Positions 62,118-64,000 of a stretch of 64,000 bases of DNA are shown piece after piece. Numbering within the stretch: the first letter of the stretch is position 1; every line of letters starts with the position of its first letter. Below the pieces are notes generated by a model. That model ran no database searches, was not told where the DNA came from, and worked only from the letters and a program-made list of their open reading frames with translations. This DNA is from Sphaerotilus montanus. Its GTDB lineage: Bacteria > Pseudomonadota > Gammaproteobacteria > Burkholderiales > Burkholderiaceae_C. A program made the translations under genes and the position numbers. Location of the stretch: contig NZ_JACCFH010000001.1 in assembly GCF_013410775.1 (NCBI RefSeq), positions 992,001-1,056,000 on the forward strand, given 5' to 3'.

Positions 62118-62435
62118 ATGTGGACTGTTGCACTTCACCCCGAAGCGGAGCCCGAGTTGCTGGCGCTGCCTGACGACATGCGCGCCCGCTTCCTGCGCAT
62201 TGCCGACATGCTGCAGGAGTTCGGCCCGCATCAAGTCGGGTTGCCCCACGTTCGCCCGCTGGAAGGCAAGCTGTGGGAGATGCGGATGCAGGGGCGTGAC
62301 GGCATCGCCCGCGCCGTGTACGTGGCAATGCATGGCCGGCGCCTGCTGGTGTTGCATGTGTTCGTCAAGAAGACCCAGACCACACCCCGCAAGGCACTGG
62401 ACGCCGCCCGCAAACGACTGGAGAACGCCCCATGA
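62118..62435 (+). CDS. HigB-like toxin (phage-derived Gp49-like, RelE superfamily)
   Basis: A 105-residue basic protein. LPDDMRARFLRIADMLQEFG, VRPLEGKLWEMRMQGRDGIAR and VLHVFVKKTQTTPRKALDAAR are typical of Gp49/HigB mRNA interferases. It is followed by an XRE antitoxin with a 4-bp overlap, in toxin-first order as in higBA. A CATAAT box lies at 62106-62111, so the leader may be very short. Confidence 0.9.
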   Translation: MWTVALHPEAEPELLALPDDMRARFLRIADMLQEFGPHQVGLPHVRPLEGKLWEMRMQGRDGIARAVYVAMHGRRLLVLHVFVKKTQTTPRKALDAARKRLENAP

Positions 62436-62716
62436 AGACCCTGAACGACATCAAGGCCGAACTGCTGGCCGACCCTGCAACCCGTGCAGCCTATGACGCA
62501 CTGGCGCCCGAGTTCGAGACGGCCCGCGAACTGGTGGCCGCCCGTGCCCGCGCTGGCTTGACGCAACAGCAGGTAGCCGAACGCATGGGCACGACGCAAA
62601 GCACGATTGCCCGCATGGAAAGCGGCAGGCGCCCGCCGTCCCTGCGCACGGTGCAGCGGTACGCCCAGGCGCTTGGGTGCCGGGCTGTGGTGCGCATCGA
62701 GCGCGCGCCCGCCTGA
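62432..62716 (+). CDS. HigA-like antitoxin, XRE family
   Basis: A 94-residue DNA-binding antitoxin. The helix-turn-helix lies at about 36-75 (RARAGLTQQQVAERMGTTQSTIARMESGR in part). The N-terminal MKTLNDIKAELLADPATRAAYD is the usual lead-in of this family. It is coupled to the toxin gene by an ATGA overlap and would repress the shared promoter. Confidence 0.92.
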   Translation: MKTLNDIKAELLADPATRAAYDALAPEFETARELVAARARAGLTQQQVAERMGTTQSTIARMESGRRPPSLRTVQRYAQALGCRAVVRIERAPA

Positions 62717-62816
62717 GTTTCTGCCACGGATAGGCCCGCGTCGAAACCGGACCGAAAAGCGGGACAACCTCACCCGCCTGCCGTGGCACCTTAAACGAGG
62801 CGCGTAGAGGTACGCA

Positions 62817-63788
62817 ATGATGGATATAAAGCCGGTTCTCGTTGTTGAGCGGGTTGATGAACAGACAGGGGAAAAGGTTTGGCAGGAGGCGCGCCCTTCC
62901 GCATATCTTGAAATACCTGAAGCGGACCGTCTAAGGCTTAACCTTTTTCGTTTGATTGATGGCGCCTATACGCCCGAAGAGATAGGGCGGATTCATTCGC
63001 TGCCGAGGTTTGAAATTACCGCATTCGCGCAGGATATACCGAAGGAGTTACTAGGCCTCCCTCCCTGTAGCGAAGTGGTTTTGCGTTCATCATCATCCGA
63101 TGACGTAATAACGGTCGAGAATGCCATACAGAAATTCAGGCGCATCATTAGCCCGCCAGATAGGCTAACTGTTTTCGAGGCTGTCGGCCTTCTTGAGCGT
63201 TACGGCATTCAACCGCCGCCGACCGGAAAAACTCACGGGCCATTCAGGATTGACCCTCTTCAATGGCTGTGCAGAGAAGTGGAAGCGGGCAGGCTGGTTT
63301 TCAACGACCATGGCGGACTGAGAATCGAGCCGGGCGAGTATGCGGGGCATTTCGGTCTGTATGGCGAAACGACAAGCAGGAAAGAGCTGAACGCATGGCT
63401 TGAGCGTATCGGGCATCTGCACCGCATTCCTGAGCCAGTAGCGCCATCCGTTGCCGTGGATGCATCTACCCCTGCACCAAGCGCCAGCGCGCCCGCCGTG
63501 GCCGTTCCTGAGCGTGTGGCGGCCCCGGTTGCAGACCCCGATGAAACCACGCAAGAGAGGCAAGACCGGCGCTTGCGCGAACTGCGCGCCGATGGGGCGG
63601 AATTCATAGTGACCGACAGGGAGAAACGGCACGGACAGGTGCGGGGGGGGAGGCGTGGCGCGCTCGCAAGGCTGACAGCGCGTGAACAGGCCGCAGGCAG
63701 GCCGATGAGCACCAAGGATGGGGTGCGGCAAGACCTTGTGAGCGCGGTTATGCGCGAGGTAGGGCGCAACGGGAGACTATCCCGATGA
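62817..63788 (+). CDS. Island protein of unknown function
   Basis: A 323-residue protein with no family that I recognise. Residues 1-205 appear folded and mixed alpha/beta (VVERVDEQTGEKVWQEARPS, HSLPRFEITAFAQDIP). A Pro/Ala/Val linker (about 210-240) leads to a charged basic C-terminus (RQDRRLRELRADGAEF). Codon use in the first 400 bp is clearly more AT-rich than the chromosome (for example ata, tta and gtt codons), a sign of transfer. A GAGGT ribosome-binding site supports the ATG at 62817. Confidence 0.7.
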   Translation: MMDIKPVLVVERVDEQTGEKVWQEARPSAYLEIPEADRLRLNLFRLIDGAYTPEEIGRIHSLPRFEITAFAQDIPKELLGLPPCSEVVLRSSSSDDVITVENAIQKFRRIISPPDRLTVFEAVGLLERYGIQPPPTGKTHGPFRIDPLQWLCREVEAGRLVFNDHGGLRIEPGEYAGHFGLYGETTSRKELNAWLERIGHLHRIPEPVAPSVAVDASTPAPSASAPAVAVPERVAAPVADPDETTQERQDRRLRELRADGAEFIVTDREKRHGQVRGGRRGALARLTAREQAAGRPMSTKDGVRQDLVSAVMREVGRNGRLSR

Positions 63789-63821
63789 ACGGGAGACGTT
63801 GACGGGATAGGGTAGCCCGTC
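63768..63821 (+). repeat. Direct repeat and overlapping hairpins before the last gene
   Basis: AACGGGAGAC occurs at 63768-63777 and 63788-63797. CTATCCCG (63777-63784) can pair with CGGGATAG (63803-63810), and GACGGG (63801-63806) with CCCGTC (63816-63821). These two stems share 63803-63806, so only one can form at a time. Confidence 0.6.
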
Positions 63822-63857
63822 GAGACATTGAGCATCTTTCCCCGTTGGAAGATGTTC

Positions 63858-64000
63858 ATGCAAGCTGATACCGCTACCGCAAAACCCCGAGGCCGTCGCC
63901 CCCGCGACCGCTCGATTCCCCGGACCTTCACGCCGCTGGCGCTGGAAACCCGGACCCATATCACCACCGAAGAGGCCGCGCACCATCTGAATCTGCGCCC
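63858..64000 (+). CDS. Helix-turn-helix (excisionase-like) protein, partial
   Basis: The first 47 or so codons of a gene running off the right edge. It starts MQADTATAKPRGRRPRDR and reaches HITTEEAAHHLNLRP, the beginning of an excisionase/MerR-type helix-turn-helix found next to replication or excision genes in islands. The ATG at 63858 has GGAA about 7 nt upstream; an ATG at 63852 is also in frame. Confidence 0.75.
   Translation, partial: MQADTATAKPRGRRPRDRSIPRTFTPLALETRTHITTEEAAHHLNLR

Larger units (their letters stand above)
60583..64000. mobile_element. Integrated genomic island (left part only)
   Basis: It begins at the tRNA fragment and holds an integrase, a toxin-antitoxin pair, an unknown gene of atypical composition and an excisionase-like helix-turn-helix gene. 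It continues past the right edge, where a second attachment repeat is expected. Confidence 0.8.

Noticed and set aside
60778-64000. The island end as a known anti-phage defence system
   Set aside because: Apart from the toxin-antitoxin pair, no nuclease, helicase or other recognised defence domain is visible; the unknown gene alone does not support such a claim.

Overview
The window is chromosomal DNA of a GC-rich betaproteobacterium. Gene content and order (yceD-rpmF-plsX-fabHDG-acpP-fabF, rpoE-rseA-rseB-mucD-lepA-lepB-rnc-era-recO-pdxJ-acpS-nagZ, rne/rluC-HAD-Rieske-sppA) point to the Burkholderiales, probably near Leptothrix, Sphaerotilus or Rubrivivax. The placement rests on recognised proteins and synteny only; no 16S rRNA gene is present.

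Region 1 (1-4191, minus strand) holds nucleotide-sugar genes: manC, rfbB, rfbD and a partial rfbA, supplying GDP-mannose and dTDP-rhamnose. Region 2 (4460-26822) is a dense housekeeping block: rhlE; a SAM methyltransferase and maf divergent from yceD-rpmF; fatty-acid synthesis; the sigma-E operon with its anti-sigma system and a DegP-like protease; then lepA, lepB, rnc, era, recO, pdxJ, acpS and nagZ. Many neighbours overlap by 4 bp, so translational coupling is common.

Region 3 (26851-40601) holds an OmpA-like protein with a repeat-rich membrane coiled-coil protein, a pabB-pabC fusion, rne with a long leader, the rluC-HAD-Rieske-sppA operon, an isolated ureG, and a tRNA-Met gene with promoter and terminator.

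Region 4 (40725-57071) is accessory surface-glycan territory. A GT41 glycosyltransferase, a GT2 glycosyltransferase and a chemoreceptor form one tightly coupled unit, followed by a glycosyltransferase/methyltransferase-like protein, a GST and a LysR regulator. Then comes an eight-gene sugar-modification operon: GT2, C-methyltransferase, epimerase/dehydratase, RmlC-like epimerase, DUF4910 peptidase-like protein, nucleotidyltransferase, PIG-L deacetylase and SDR. An IclR regulator converges on its end.

Region 5 (57072-60576) has the IclR-divergent uxaA-like gene with a palindromic operator candidate, then the most striking unit: a sigma-28-type promoter, a protein resembling photoactive yellow protein that keeps the Tyr/Glu/Cys triad at the same spacing, and a PAS-PAS-GGDEF diguanylate cyclase.

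Region 6 (60583-64000) is the end of an integrated island. A 3' tRNA fragment (attachment site) is followed by a tyrosine integrase, a HigBA-type toxin-antitoxin pair, an unknown protein of atypical composition, and the start of a helix-turn-helix gene cut by the window edge.
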